From: Paracoccaceae bacterium
GTDB lineage: Bacteria; Pseudomonadota; Alphaproteobacteria; Rhodobacterales; Rhodobacteraceae
Direction of reading: 5' to 3'
DNA: 64,000 nt
Assembly: GCA_016778765.1 (NCBI GenBank)
Contig: JADHOV010000008.1
Span: forward strand, 32,609-96,608
The notes under the pieces: generated by a model
Databases searched by the model: none
Seen by the model: only the letters and a program-made list of their open reading frames with translations
Told to the model about the DNA's origin: nothing
In this document: one piece after another, positions 1 through 9,374 of the stretch
How the letters are laid out: each line of letters begins with the position of its first letter
How positions within the stretch are numbered: position 1 is the stretch's first letter
Program-made: the position numbers and the translations under genes

Positions 1-171
1 TTCAACCAGATCAGCAAAGCTTTCCGGAGCGCTGCGCGCCGCCGCCATCAGGCTTTGTAACAGCACCAAAATTGTCACCAAAAAGGCCAGTTTCACGGCT
101 TTCAAGCTTATCTGCCCCGGGGCTTTTGCGGTTATAACGGGCACATATGCGCTGCCTCGCTTAATATTCAT
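1..171 (-). CDS. Do/DegP-type periplasmic serine protease, N-terminal part (partial)
   Basis: The reading frame begins with ATG at 171 and runs off the window edge, so only 57 residues are visible. There is a basic start, a hydrophobic stretch at about residues 27-41 (KLAFLVTILVLLQSL) and a small-residue cleavage region ending near AAARSA, which is a signal peptide. The mature start reads APESFADLVE, the usual opening of alphaproteobacterial DegP/DegQ proteases ahead of the trypsin-like domain. It follows hflK-hflC-DUF2065 on the same strand, the normal place for this envelope quality-control protease. The catalytic triad and PDZ domains lie outside the window, so the exact subtype (DegP, DegQ, DegS) is open. 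It lies 168 bp below DUF2065 and may have its own promoter there. Confidence 0.8.
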   Translation of the reverse strand, partial: MNIKRGSAYVPVITAKAPGQISLKAVKLAFLVTILVLLQSLMAAARSAPESFADLVE

Positions 172-339
172 AAATGCAACTCCTTGTCATTTGCTCAATG
201 TGGTTTGCTCGACCGCGGATCTTTTGGAGATTATCAAAATATCCGGCCTCCGCCTTTAGATAAGCCCGCCCCCCCCAACAGACAAGGGCCACAGCCAATC
301 TTCAGCTAAATGTGAACAAACGTGTGCTGATACGGCGGG

Positions 340-534
340 CTAGGCGATTATCCGCGCAGCCCATAAAATAATAGCGCCCAGCAAAGCGATGACGGCCCCA
401 ATGAACCGGCGCTGCGATAGCGGCAAGGCTTGCAAATATTGCAACATCGCCTCCACCATAGAAGGGGCCAGCACATAGACCAGCCCCTCAAAAACTAAAA
501 TCAATCCAATCGCCCAGAGGCAGATTTCGATCAT
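340..534 (-). CDS. DUF2065 small membrane protein
   Basis: A 64-residue protein with two hydrophobic segments (about residues 5-23 and 44-61), matching the small DUF2065 family that regularly follows hflC in proteobacteria. The start codon overlaps the hflC stop as ATGA, so the two are translationally coupled. No biochemical role is known. Its constant place between HflKC and a Do-type protease suggests a part in inner-membrane protein quality control, which is inference from neighbours only. Confidence 0.85.
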   Translation of the reverse strand: MIEICLWAIGLILVFEGLVYVLAPSMVEAMLQYLQALPLSQRRFIGAVIALLGAIILWAARIIA

Positions 535-1403
535 TTAGCGATTACATCCGATTTCAAATAGTTGAAAAACTCGGAATCCGGCGACATAACCATCGTCGAA
601 TTCTGCCCCTTCAACGCGGTTTTATAAGCAGCCAAAGATCTGTAAAATTCGAAGAATTCCGGATCTGCCCCGAACGCACTGGCAAAGATCGCATTTCGTT
701 CTGCATCCGCCAAACCGCGGATGATTTCAGATTCTCGTCTCGCCTCGGATACGATCTCAACTTGTGTTCTATCCGCCAAAGCCCGTACCCGTTGCGCAGC
801 TTCGTTCCCGCGCGCGATTTCATCTGCGGCTTCACGTTCGCGCTCGGCGCGCATTCTGGCGAAGGTTGCATCCAAATTGGCGCGCGGTAGATCGGTCCGT
901 TTCAAGCGTACGTCAACCACTTCTATGCCCAGCGGCAGCGCTTTTTTAATCGCCGCGTTGCGGATCCGCGACATCAACACAGCCCGATCCGAACTAAGAA
1001 TATCGTTCGAGCTAACCGAGCCTAGAACTTCACGCATCTCACTTTTCAAGATACTGTCCAAGCGGCTTTCTGCCACTTGAACGCCCCCGGTGCCAACGGC
1101 TTCACGAAACTGGTTCACATCTGTGATCCGATATCGCGTAAACGCATCCACCACCAAGCGGCGATCATCCAAAGGCGTCACTTCCAGCGGGTCAACATCG
1201 CGGCTCAAAATTCGGTCATCATAGAAAACAACCTCTTGAATAAAGGGGATTTTAAACGCCAACCCAGGATCTTCTTTCACTGCCACCACGCGGCCAAATT
1301 GCAAAACCAACGCTTTATTCCGCTCATCCACGATGAACACGGTTGACATGAACAGCGCAATCAAAACGACTGCGACTGGCACAATAAAACTTAACTTACG
1401 CAT
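531..1403 (-). CDS. hflC: HflC, membrane protease regulator subunit
   Basis: A 290-residue SPFH/band-7 protein. It has one N-terminal membrane anchor (residues about 4-25), then the band-7 domain (VLQFGRVVAV, DPGLAFKIPFIQ) and a charged helical region rich in RAEREREAADEIARG-type repeats at about residues 185-245. HflC pairs with HflK to form a large inner-membrane cage around FtsH and modulates its proteolysis. The hflK stop and hflC start share one base (TAATG), and hflC overlaps DUF2065 by four bases, giving a tight operon. Length is normal for the family. Confidence 0.95.
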   Translation of the reverse strand: MRKLSFIVPVAVVLIALFMSTVFIVDERNKALVLQFGRVVAVKEDPGLAFKIPFIQEVVFYDDRILSRDVDPLEVTPLDDRRLVVDAFTRYRITDVNQFREAVGTGGVQVAESRLDSILKSEMREVLGSVSSNDILSSDRAVLMSRIRNAAIKKALPLGIEVVDVRLKRTDLPRANLDATFARMRAEREREAADEIARGNEAAQRVRALADRTQVEIVSEARRESEIIRGLADAERNAIFASAFGADPEFFEFYRSLAAYKTALKGQNSTMVMSPDSEFFNYLKSDVIAK

Positions 1404-2536
1404 TAGTTTTTCTCCTGACGCAATTGGTTCAATGGCAGATAGGGCACCACGCCCTGACCGCCGATTTGATCATCGATGATCACCTTCTCAAGCCCACCTA
1501 GCACTTCTTCCATGGTTTCCAGATATAGCCGTTTGCGGGTTACCTCTGGGGCTTTGCTATATTCTTCCAAAACCGCACTAAAGCGGCTGGCTTCACCAGT
1601 CGCCTCGTTCACCACGCGCGCGCGATATCCTTCGGCTTCTTCAAAGACCTGCGCAGATTCACCACGGGCCTGCGCCAAAACGCGGTTGGCATAGGCATCC
1701 GCTTGTTTTTCCAGACGGTCGCGCTCTTGCTCGGCGGCCTGCACGGCGCGGAACGCGTCAATCACCTGTTCGGGCGGATCGGCCCGATCAAAGTTCACCC
1801 GCACCAAGCTCACGCCGCTGCCATAGCTGTCAAGCGTTTCTTGAATGAGGGTTTCAAGATTTGCAGCGATCAAACCCCGGTCACGGTTCAGGATCGGGGC
1901 CAATTCAGATTGGGCAATAATTTCGCGCATTGCAGATTCAGACACGGCGCGAATGGTCATTTGTGGATCGCGCAAATTGAACAAATATTTTGCGGGATCG
2001 CTTATATTCCAGACCACCTCAAAATCAATATCCACGATATTTTCATCGCGCGTCAGCATCAAACCCGCGTCACTGCCGCGGCCACCCACGCCAATGCTTT
2101 CATTTTGTTCTCGGGTTACCGGCAACACTTCACGGGTGACAAGGGGCCAAGGGGCAAAGTTCAAACCCGGATTGCCAATAGAGGAAAACTTGCCAAGGAA
2201 TAACTCAACCGACTTTTCTTCCGGCTTCACAGTGTAAAAGCTGGAAAAACTCCAAAACGCCACCAATAAAGCCGCAATCAATAAATAGCCGCTGCGGCCC
2301 ATGCCGGGGCCAGATTGTTGCGAAGATCCGTTGGAGCCTCCGCCCGAACCGCCGCCCAATAGAACCTTCAGCTGCTCTTGGCCTTTGCGCAGCATATCAT
2401 CCAATTCTGGTGGCATTTGCGGGCCATCATTGCGCGGACGACGATCGCCGCCGCCGTTGCCATTGGGACGGTTGCGATCATCATTATCACCGCCACCGCC
2501 GCCGCGGCCCCATGGGCCACCTGAGTTTCCAGTCAT
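1403..2536 (-). CDS. hflK: HflK, membrane protease regulator subunit
   Basis: A 377-residue partner of HflC. The N-terminal 80 residues are a Gly/Asn/Arg-rich cytoplasmic tail (GPWGRGGGGGDNDD), typical of alphaproteobacterial HflK. A membrane segment follows at about residues 85-100 (YLLIAALLVAFWSFSSF), then the band-7 domain (FYTVKPEEKSVELFLGKF) and a long coiled-coil region (RDRLEKQADAYANRVLAQA). Start ATG at 2536 gives the expected MTGNSGGPWG beginning. It is the first gene of the hflK-hflC-DUF2065 operon, 76 bp below gor. Confidence 0.95.
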   Translation of the reverse strand: MTGNSGGPWGRGGGGGDNDDRNRPNGNGGGDRRPRNDGPQMPPELDDMLRKGQEQLKVLLGGGSGGGSNGSSQQSGPGMGRSGYLLIAALLVAFWSFSSFYTVKPEEKSVELFLGKFSSIGNPGLNFAPWPLVTREVLPVTREQNESIGVGGRGSDAGLMLTRDENIVDIDFEVVWNISDPAKYLFNLRDPQMTIRAVSESAMREIIAQSELAPILNRDRGLIAANLETLIQETLDSYGSGVSLVRVNFDRADPPEQVIDAFRAVQAAEQERDRLEKQADAYANRVLAQARGESAQVFEEAEGYRARVVNEATGEASRFSAVLEEYSKAPEVTRKRLYLETMEEVLGGLEKVIIDDQIGGQGVVPYLPLNQLRQEKN

Positions 2537-2612
2537 TAAAATCGTTCCCTTATTTGACCTTGCATATTTGTGAATTTCCCCAACTCTCTACATGGGCGTA
2601 TTATTTTCAATT

Positions 2613-3971
2613 TCAACCGCTGCGTGATGGATTCCGCATCGTAACCAGTTCTTCGGCCAATGTCGGATGGACCGCCACGGCTTGATCAAAATCCGCTTTG
2701 GTCGCCCCCATTTTGATCGCAATCGCAACCATTTGGATCATTTCGCCGGCTCCGGGGGCGATGATATGACAGCCCAAAACCTTTTGGGAAGCTTGATCGA
2801 CAACCAATTTCATAAAGGTTTTTTCGTCCTCTTGCGCAAAGCCTTGGCGCATCGGCTTGAATTGGGTGGTGTAAATATCAACCGGGCCTTTGGCGCGTGC
2901 TTCTGCCTCGCTCTGCCCGATCGTACCCAATTCTGGCTGGGTGAACACGGCCGTAGCGATCAAATCATGGTCAACCGCCACCGGCTGGCCTTGGAACACG
3001 GTGGAGGTGAACGCCATAGCTTCGCGGATCGCCACAGGCGTAAGGTTCACCCGATCGGTCACATCGCCAATCGCATAGATCGAGGGCACAGAGCTTTGCG
3101 AATAGGCATCCACTTCGATGGCACCATTCGGCTTTTGCCTTACCCCCAGCGTTTCCAAGCCCAAAGCATCACTATTGGCGCGCCGACCAGTTGCAAACAT
3201 CACCTGGTCAAACATGGCTGTTTCGCCATTGCTATCGGCAACCAAAAGGCCCTTCTCGGTTTTTTCGATCGATACAACATTTACGTTGAGGCGCAGATCA
3301 ACCCCGCGCAGCAGCATTTGCGCGGCCAAATGGCTGCGGGCTTCGTCATCAAAGCCGCGTAAAATTTGTTCTCCGCGGTAAAACTGCGTGGTTGCAACGC
3401 CAAGCCCGTTCATAATCCCTGCAAATTCGCAGGCGATATACCCACCGCCGACGATCAAAATGCGTTTGGGCAGGGTCTTTAATAAAAACATTTCATTTGA
3501 ACTGATCGCATGCTCAATCCCGGGGATATCCGGCAAAACTGGGCGGCCGCCAGTGGCCACCAATATATGCTCTGCCGTTATGCGCGTGCCATCTGCCAGC
3601 TCAACGCAATGCGGATCCACGATGCGGGCGCGGGCGTCAAAACTTGTAACGCCGGCCCCGCTGAGCAAGCGCCGATACACCCCCTCTAGCCGATCAAGCT
3701 CGGCGTGCAAATTGCCGCGCAATTTCGACCAATCAAACTGGACATTATCGATCTGCCAGCCATAGGCTTTTGCTTGGCTGGGCATCTGGCTATACTCGCT
3801 GGCATAAACCATCAGCTTTTTCGGCACGCAGCCCCGAATCACACAGGTGCCGCCATAGCGATCTTCCTCGGCAAGGCCGACGTTCACCCCCAACTCACCA
3901 GCCGCAACGCGCGCCGCGCGCACGCCGCCCGATCCACCGCCAATAACGAATAAATTGAAATCAAACCGCAT
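2613..3971 (-). CDS. gor: Glutathione-disulfide reductase
   Basis: A 452-residue FAD-dependent class I pyridine nucleotide-disulfide oxidoreductase that uses NADPH to reduce glutathione disulfide in the cytoplasm. The FAD motif is at the N-terminus (FVIGGGSGGVRAAR), followed by the redox-active pair in GGTCVIRGCVPKK. The NAD(P) motif GGGYIACEFAGI, the ATGRRAN segment and the C-terminal HPTLAEE containing the catalytic His are all present. It starts 2 bp after rpiA ends, so the two are cotranscribed. An alternative dihydrolipoamide or mercuric reductase role is less likely from the CVIRGCVP motif, which is typical of Gor. Confidence 0.93.
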   Translation of the reverse strand: MRFDFNLFVIGGGSGGVRAARVAAGELGVNVGLAEEDRYGGTCVIRGCVPKKLMVYASEYSQMPSQAKAYGWQIDNVQFDWSKLRGNLHAELDRLEGVYRRLLSGAGVTSFDARARIVDPHCVELADGTRITAEHILVATGGRPVLPDIPGIEHAISSNEMFLLKTLPKRILIVGGGYIACEFAGIMNGLGVATTQFYRGEQILRGFDDEARSHLAAQMLLRGVDLRLNVNVVSIEKTEKGLLVADSNGETAMFDQVMFATGRRANSDALGLETLGVRQKPNGAIEVDAYSQSSVPSIYAIGDVTDRVNLTPVAIREAMAFTSTVFQGQPVAVDHDLIATAVFTQPELGTIGQSEAEARAKGPVDIYTTQFKPMRQGFAQEDEKTFMKLVVDQASQKVLGCHIIAPGAGEMIQMVAIAIKMGATKADFDQAVAVHPTLAEELVTMRNPSRSG

Positions 3972-3973
3972 CT

Positions 3974-4759
3974 TCAGCGCCCTAACTCGGCCAAGCGTGC
4001 GGCTTGATCTAGATCGATCTGGCTGGCCTCTTCAGTGCCTGTGGCGACATCCGTATAAGATACCCGCCCATCCGAATGGCCGATCACCAATGCGCTGCAG
4101 ATACCAATGAACAAGCCATTTTCAACCACCCCCGGCACTTGGTTCAACGCCTGCGCTAAGGCTGTCGGATCGGGAATAGTCTGAAGTTCAAGATCCAAAA
4201 TATGGTTGCCCTCATCAGTAACAAAAAGGCCCGCTTGGCCCGGCCTGAATTTGCTATCAGGATTGGCGAAGCCCAAATCTTCCAAGGCGGCTTTGATCAA
4301 AGTTTCGCTTGCGCGTTTACCAAAGCCGATCACTTCCACGGGCAATGCAAACTTACCCAGCCGCGCCACTTGCTTGTCAGAATCGGCGATCACCACCATT
4401 CGATCACTGGCTTTGGCAACAATTTTTTCTTGCAGCAGTGCGCCGCCACCGCCCTTTATCAAAGAAAACTGGGCGTCCACCTCATCGGCCCCATCAATCG
4501 TTAAATCAAGCCAACCGGCTGCATCGAGCGTGGTTAATGGGATCCCAAGCGCACCGGCCAGCGCCGCGGTTTGCGTGGATGTTGGCACGGCTTGAAATCG
4601 CAAACCTTCCTCGTGTTGGCGCGCCGCCAGGGCGCGGACCAACCACGCTGCGGTGCTGCCAGTGCCCAAGCCAACCTTCATACCCGTTTCAACCAATTCA
4701 GACGCCCGTTTGGCAGCAGCGAATTTCGCCGCATCTGCAGCAGCCAGCGGTTGGCTCAT
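3974..4759 (-). CDS. rpiA: Ribose-5-phosphate isomerase A
   Basis: A 261-residue enzyme interconverting ribose-5-phosphate and ribulose-5-phosphate in the pentose phosphate pathway. Visible motifs are VGLGTGSTAAWLVRAL (phosphate loop), TIDGADEVD (catalytic Asp), and LIKGGGGALLQEKIVA, all diagnostic of RpiA. A GTG directly precedes the ATG at 4759. A Shine-Dalgarno GGGAG lies 8 bases before the ATG and 5 before the GTG, so ATG is preferred but not certain. It heads the rpiA-gor pair and is divergent from sdaA. Confidence 0.94.
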   Translation of the reverse strand: MSQPLAAADAAKFAAAKRASELVETGMKVGLGTGSTAAWLVRALAARQHEEGLRFQAVPTSTQTAALAGALGIPLTTLDAAGWLDLTIDGADEVDAQFSLIKGGGGALLQEKIVAKASDRMVVIADSDKQVARLGKFALPVEVIGFGKRASETLIKAALEDLGFANPDSKFRPGQAGLFVTDEGNHILDLELQTIPDPTALAQALNQVPGVVENGLFIGICSALVIGHSDGRVSYTDVATGTEEASQIDLDQAARLAELGR

Positions 4760-4920
4760 CACGCGATCTCCCTTTTAAATCTGCGCCACCCATAAAGCAC
4801 TCTTGCTCGATGTGCGAGGGGGCTTTTGTGTTAATCCAATCGACTTTGGGTTGCTTTTTGTCCTATCAGCGGCGAATTTCTTATCGAAAGGTCGTTTTTC
4901 TGTCTAAATCTAAACAGATG

Positions 4921-4954
4921 CAAAGTTAGAGAGGCGCATTGGCCTCTAACTTTG
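4921..4954. repeat. Inverted repeat in the rpiA-sdaA intergenic region
   Basis: The arms CAAAGTTAGA (4921-4930) and TCTAACTTTG (4945-4954) are perfect 10 bp complements, extended by G4931-C4944, around a loop of about 12 bases. Neither side has a T-run, so a terminator is unlikely. It lies about 70 bp before the sdaA start and may be an operator or a leader hairpin. Confidence 0.6.
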
Positions 4955-5024
4955 AAACGTGATACTGTTTTGATATTGAAGCATCATTCGTTTACAGGAT
5001 ATGAGTTTAAAAGGATGAATGATC

Positions 5025-6398
<1,374 letters not shown>

Positions 6399-6463
6399 AA
6401 CCCTGCGGAGCACCAGCGCCTTTTAAAATCTTCAGCAGCCGCGCTGAGTAATAAGGAAAACCA

Positions 6464-7396
6464 ATGTCTGTATCGACGAACGCCCCTTCAGCACTGAGCA
6501 GCGATCGGGTTGTTCTGGGCATCGCCATGATGCTTGGATTTTGTGCCTGCGCGCCTTTGTTAGATGTAGCCGCAAAACTGGCGGCAGATGAAATTCCAGT
6601 GGCACAGATTACCACCGCGCGCTTTGCGGTGCAGAGCGTTATCATGTTTCCGGTGGCGTTGCTTTTGGGCTTTTCTCTTCGAGTACCGCGGGCTTTGATG
6701 GGGCCATTGATTGCCCGTGCGGTATTTTTAATTGCTTCAACCTATTGTTTCGTTGCGGCAATTGCGGTGATGCCGATCGCCGATGCATTAGCGATCGTTT
6801 TTGTCGAACCGTTTATTCTTTTGCTCTTGGGGCGGTTTTTCTTTTCCGAACCAGTTGGTTCGCGCAGATTAACCGCCAGCCTTGTGGGGTTTTGCGGAGT
6901 GATTTTGGTAATACAACCCAGTTTTTCAGCCTTTGGAGCCGTGGCTTTCTTTCCTTTGGCAACCGCCCTGACCTTTGCGCTCTACATGTTGTTGACGCGC
7001 AGCATATCGCAAAGCCTTCACCCAATTCCCTTGCAATTTCACACCGCCGTGGCGGGAACGTTCTTGTGTTTGCCTTTCTTGATCTGGGGGTCTTCAACAG
7101 AATCACCCCTTTTCGCACCGGTGATGCCAGTCGGGATTTTTTGGCTTTGGTTATTCGCTGTGGGCGCCTTTGCCTCTATCTCACACCTGCTGATCAGCTA
7201 TGCGTTGAAGTTTGCGCCCTCAACCACTTTGGCGCCCCTGCACTATCTTGAAATCGTGAGTGCTTTATTCTTTGGCTATTTGATTTTTAACGATATTCCC
7301 AACCAGACGGCCATCATCGGTACAAGCATTATCATCGGCTCCGGGCTCTATGTGTTTTACCGTGAGCGGAAGCTTGAAAAATTAAAACAACTTTAG
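6464..7396 (+). CDS. EamA/DMT-superfamily transporter (first of tandem pair)
   Basis: A 310-residue inner-membrane protein with about ten hydrophobic helices in two EamA halves, the drug/metabolite transporter fold. The Shine-Dalgarno AAGGA precedes ATG 6464. It is clearly related to the next gene: both share LADA-type (ADALAIVFVEPF vs ADAVAIVFILPL) and APLHYLEI vs APLQYLEI segments. Substrate cannot be read from sequence. DMT proteins export or import amino acids, nucleobases or other metabolites. Its place after sdaA hints at an amino-acid link, but this is inference. Confidence 0.88.
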   Translation: MSVSTNAPSALSSDRVVLGIAMMLGFCACAPLLDVAAKLAADEIPVAQITTARFAVQSVIMFPVALLLGFSLRVPRALMGPLIARAVFLIASTYCFVAAIAVMPIADALAIVFVEPFILLLLGRFFFSEPVGSRRLTASLVGFCGVILVIQPSFSAFGAVAFFPLATALTFALYMLLTRSISQSLHPIPLQFHTAVAGTFLCLPFLIWGSSTESPLFAPVMPVGIFWLWLFAVGAFASISHLLISYALKFAPSTTLAPLHYLEIVSALFFGYLIFNDIPNQTAIIGTSIIIGSGLYVFYRERKLEKLKQL

Positions 7397-7467
7397 ACTG
7401 CAATTGGCCTTGTTTCAACCTATAGTAGAAAATGGAATAAAATCGCACCCTTCTCGGTATCGGCTTT

Positions 7468-8370
7468 ATGCTGCTTTTCTGTACACTTGCCCCGCTAGGC
7501 GACGCCTTAGCCAAAATCCTTGGCCAGACCGTCGCCCTGGGACCGCTCATTTTCATTCGCTTCGCCATACAGGTGATCATCTTGGCGCCAATGGCTTTGG
7601 CCATCGGAGGCAGCTGGCATTTTTCTGGCAAGTTTTTAACCCTCTCGGCAATTCGCACAGTGCTGCAAATCACGGGGATCGCGATAATGGTGGTGGCCTT
7701 ACAATATTTGCCGCTTGCCGATGCTGTTGCTATTGTTTTCATCCTGCCATTGCTGGTGATCTTACTCGGCTGGGCCGTGTTAAAAGAAGACGTCAGCAAA
7801 GAACGCTTACTGGCCTGCGTGGTGGGCTTCATAGGTACGTTGATGGTCATACAACCGTCATTTCAAGAGGTGGGATTCTATGCGCTTCTACCGCTTCTCG
7901 TGGCGTTTATTTTCGCAATTTTCATGTTGATTACGCGTTTCATCACCCAAGAAAACAATGTAATTAAAGTTCAAACCGTGAACGGTGTTATTGCGGTGGT
8001 TCTGATTGCCCCTGCGCTGCTGATCTTTAAGGACGGCTCTGTGCCACTGTTTGATTTTTCCACCATCAGCTCGGATAAAATCTTTTTGTTGATCAGCTTT
8101 GGCTCTGTGGGAACTTTTGCCTTGCTCAGCATAACCTGGTCGCTCAGCTATCTGCCCTCAGCGACCACGGCGCCGCTGCAATATTTGGAAATTCCGATCG
8201 TCACCTTATTTGGTTGGCTTCTTTTCTCAGAACTGCCGAACCCACTTGCATCAGCGGGCATTGTGATAACGATGGCCTCAGGTCTATACGTTATGTTCCA
8301 AGAGCAGGCCAAGACGGCGCAGCGTCCAGCGCTGCAGCGACCTGCGCAAGATGTAATCGCGGCAGAATAA
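7468..8370 (+). CDS. EamA/DMT-superfamily transporter (second of tandem pair), start disrupted
   Basis: A 300-residue EamA transporter, paralogous to the preceding gene. The first helix starts at once (MLLFCTLAPLGDALAKILG), without the usual short cytoplasmic leader. The frame is open further upstream as NRTLLGIGF, and an ATG-GAA lies in frame at 7432, but a TAA at 7438-7440 sits between. So the native start may have been 7432 with a nonsense codon at position 3, and the present product must start at 7468 or at a rare codon. No good ribosome site precedes 7468. The 3' end overlaps convergent thiN by 80 bp. Function may be reduced. The rest of the ten-helix frame is intact. Confidence 0.78.
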   Translation: MLLFCTLAPLGDALAKILGQTVALGPLIFIRFAIQVIILAPMALAIGGSWHFSGKFLTLSAIRTVLQITGIAIMVVALQYLPLADAVAIVFILPLLVILLGWAVLKEDVSKERLLACVVGFIGTLMVIQPSFQEVGFYALLPLLVAFIFAIFMLITRFITQENNVIKVQTVNGVIAVVLIAPALLIFKDGSVPLFDFSTISSDKIFLLISFGSVGTFALLSITWSLSYLPSATTAPLQYLEIPIVTLFGWLLFSELPNPLASAGIVITMASGLYVMFQEQAKTAQRPALQRPAQDVIAAE

Positions 8371-8983
8371 CCAACATTTTGGCCTTCTCTGGCTGAAGCC
8401 GAAGCAGGCCACTCACCTTATTTGACGTTCCAACTTGACCATCGGGTTGGAATGTTAGGCCGTGCGTGGGCCAATATAGGCCCTCTGATAAGATTTTGAC
8501 CGGTGCCATAGGAAATAAAGACAGCCGCGTTTCAAGCGGTAAATCCAGCGAAAGCCGCGGCGGTGCCAAAAAGATGATATCCTCAGATCCCAAAAGAATG
8601 CATTTGCGGTGGGGATAGCGCACCAATACGGTTTGAGCTGCCAAAGCGTGATCAAACCGTCCCCCTAAAAAGCCGACCCCGAAGATCATCGGGGCGGCAA
8701 GGCGCGCCAGCGATTTTTCAAAATCGGTGCTATCTTGTTCAGCAATTGGAAAAAATAGGTTACGCTCCCACAGCTGCTGGTGTTCCAAAGCAACAGAATC
8801 CATATCTCCAATCACCGCCAGCGGGTCAACGCCCAGTGCGCGCAAATGGTTCACCCCCCCATCTGCAGCAATCGCTTTCGGAGCAAAATTAAGCGCAAAG
8901 CGCAGCAAATCCGCGGCAAGCGGCGCGGCGCCAACCAACGTGACCGGATGCGAGTAAGAAAATTGCGGCTCCATCGGGATCAT
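8291..8983 (-). CDS. thiN: Thiamine diphosphokinase
   Basis: A 230-residue enzyme that transfers pyrophosphate from ATP to thiamine to make thiamine diphosphate. Key segments are AADGGVNHLRALG and VIGDMDS (nucleotide and metal site), EQDSTDFEKSL and GFLGGRFDHALA, the thiamine pyrophosphokinase catalytic core, then the C-terminal thiamine-binding strand region with GLTFQPDGQVGTSN. The last 80 bp overlap the convergent EamA gene. A short upstream ORF ends on its start codon (TGATG). Confidence 0.9.
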   Translation of the reverse strand: MIPMEPQFSYSHPVTLVGAAPLAADLLRFALNFAPKAIAADGGVNHLRALGVDPLAVIGDMDSVALEHQQLWERNLFFPIAEQDSTDFEKSLARLAAPMIFGVGFLGGRFDHALAAQTVLVRYPHRKCILLGSEDIIFLAPPRLSLDLPLETRLSLFPMAPVKILSEGLYWPTHGLTFQPDGQVGTSNKVSGLLRLQPEKAKMLVILPRLHLAQVAAALDAAPSWPALGT

Positions 8984-9126
8984 CCCTTTTTCAGATCATC
9001 TTTCGGCAAAAACCGCCAGCGCAAGTTCATACCCGCAGCCCTGCGGTTACACCCGCCTTCAGGCGGCGTCACAACATCCGGCAATGCCGGCAATTCGCGA
9101 TTCAAAGCCGCGCTATAGCGCATCAT
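8980..9126 (-). CDS. Small hypothetical ORF coupled to DUF2842 and thiN
   Basis: A 48-codon frame that starts with ATGATG inside the last codons of DUF2842 and stops on the thiN start codon (TGATG). It is short, proline- and arginine-rich (ELPALPDVVTPPEGG, RAAGMNLRWRFLPKDD) and has no recognised domain. Overlap at both ends is the pattern of a translated, coupled gene, and a linker frame that only passes ribosomes along is also possible. Not recognised as any family. Low confidence as a functional protein. Confidence 0.35.
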   Translation of the reverse strand: MMRYSAALNRELPALPDVVTPPEGGCNRRAAGMNLRWRFLPKDDLKKG

Positions 9127-9340
9127 CCTGATCGGGATCAGCTTGTCCGATACCGCGGAATATAGACCGTAATGGAAACGCCCAAACCACCCCAAGCACC
9201 ACATAGACAAGCAGCTCAACAAAAATTGAGGGGCGCTCAAAGACGCCAACCAGATTAACCGCCGCCACCACGTAAAGCGGCAATCCAATCACCAACACAA
9301 ATAATGACCAGCGCCGCCGAGCTTTATAACTTAACGCCAA
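9113..9340 (-). CDS. DUF2842 membrane protein
   Basis: A 75-residue protein with the family opening ALSYKARRRWSL, two hydrophobic helices (about residues 11-30 and 38-56) and the closing RSIFRGIGQADPD. DUF2842 proteins are small alphaproteobacterial membrane proteins of unknown role. It lies 34 bp after purA on the same strand. Confidence 0.87.
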   Translation of the reverse strand: MALSYKARRRWSLFVLVIGLPLYVVAAVNLVGVFERPSIFVELLVYVVLGVVWAFPLRSIFRGIGQADPDQDDAL

Positions 9341-9374
9341 ATCCTATCTCCCTGTTAGCCAAACCTAAACCGTT

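Noticed and set aside
721..1346. Several open frames opposite hflC and hflK (and similar shadows of gor, purA, phaC and others)
   Set aside because: They lie antisense to clear genes, lack ribosome sites and have no protein-like pattern.
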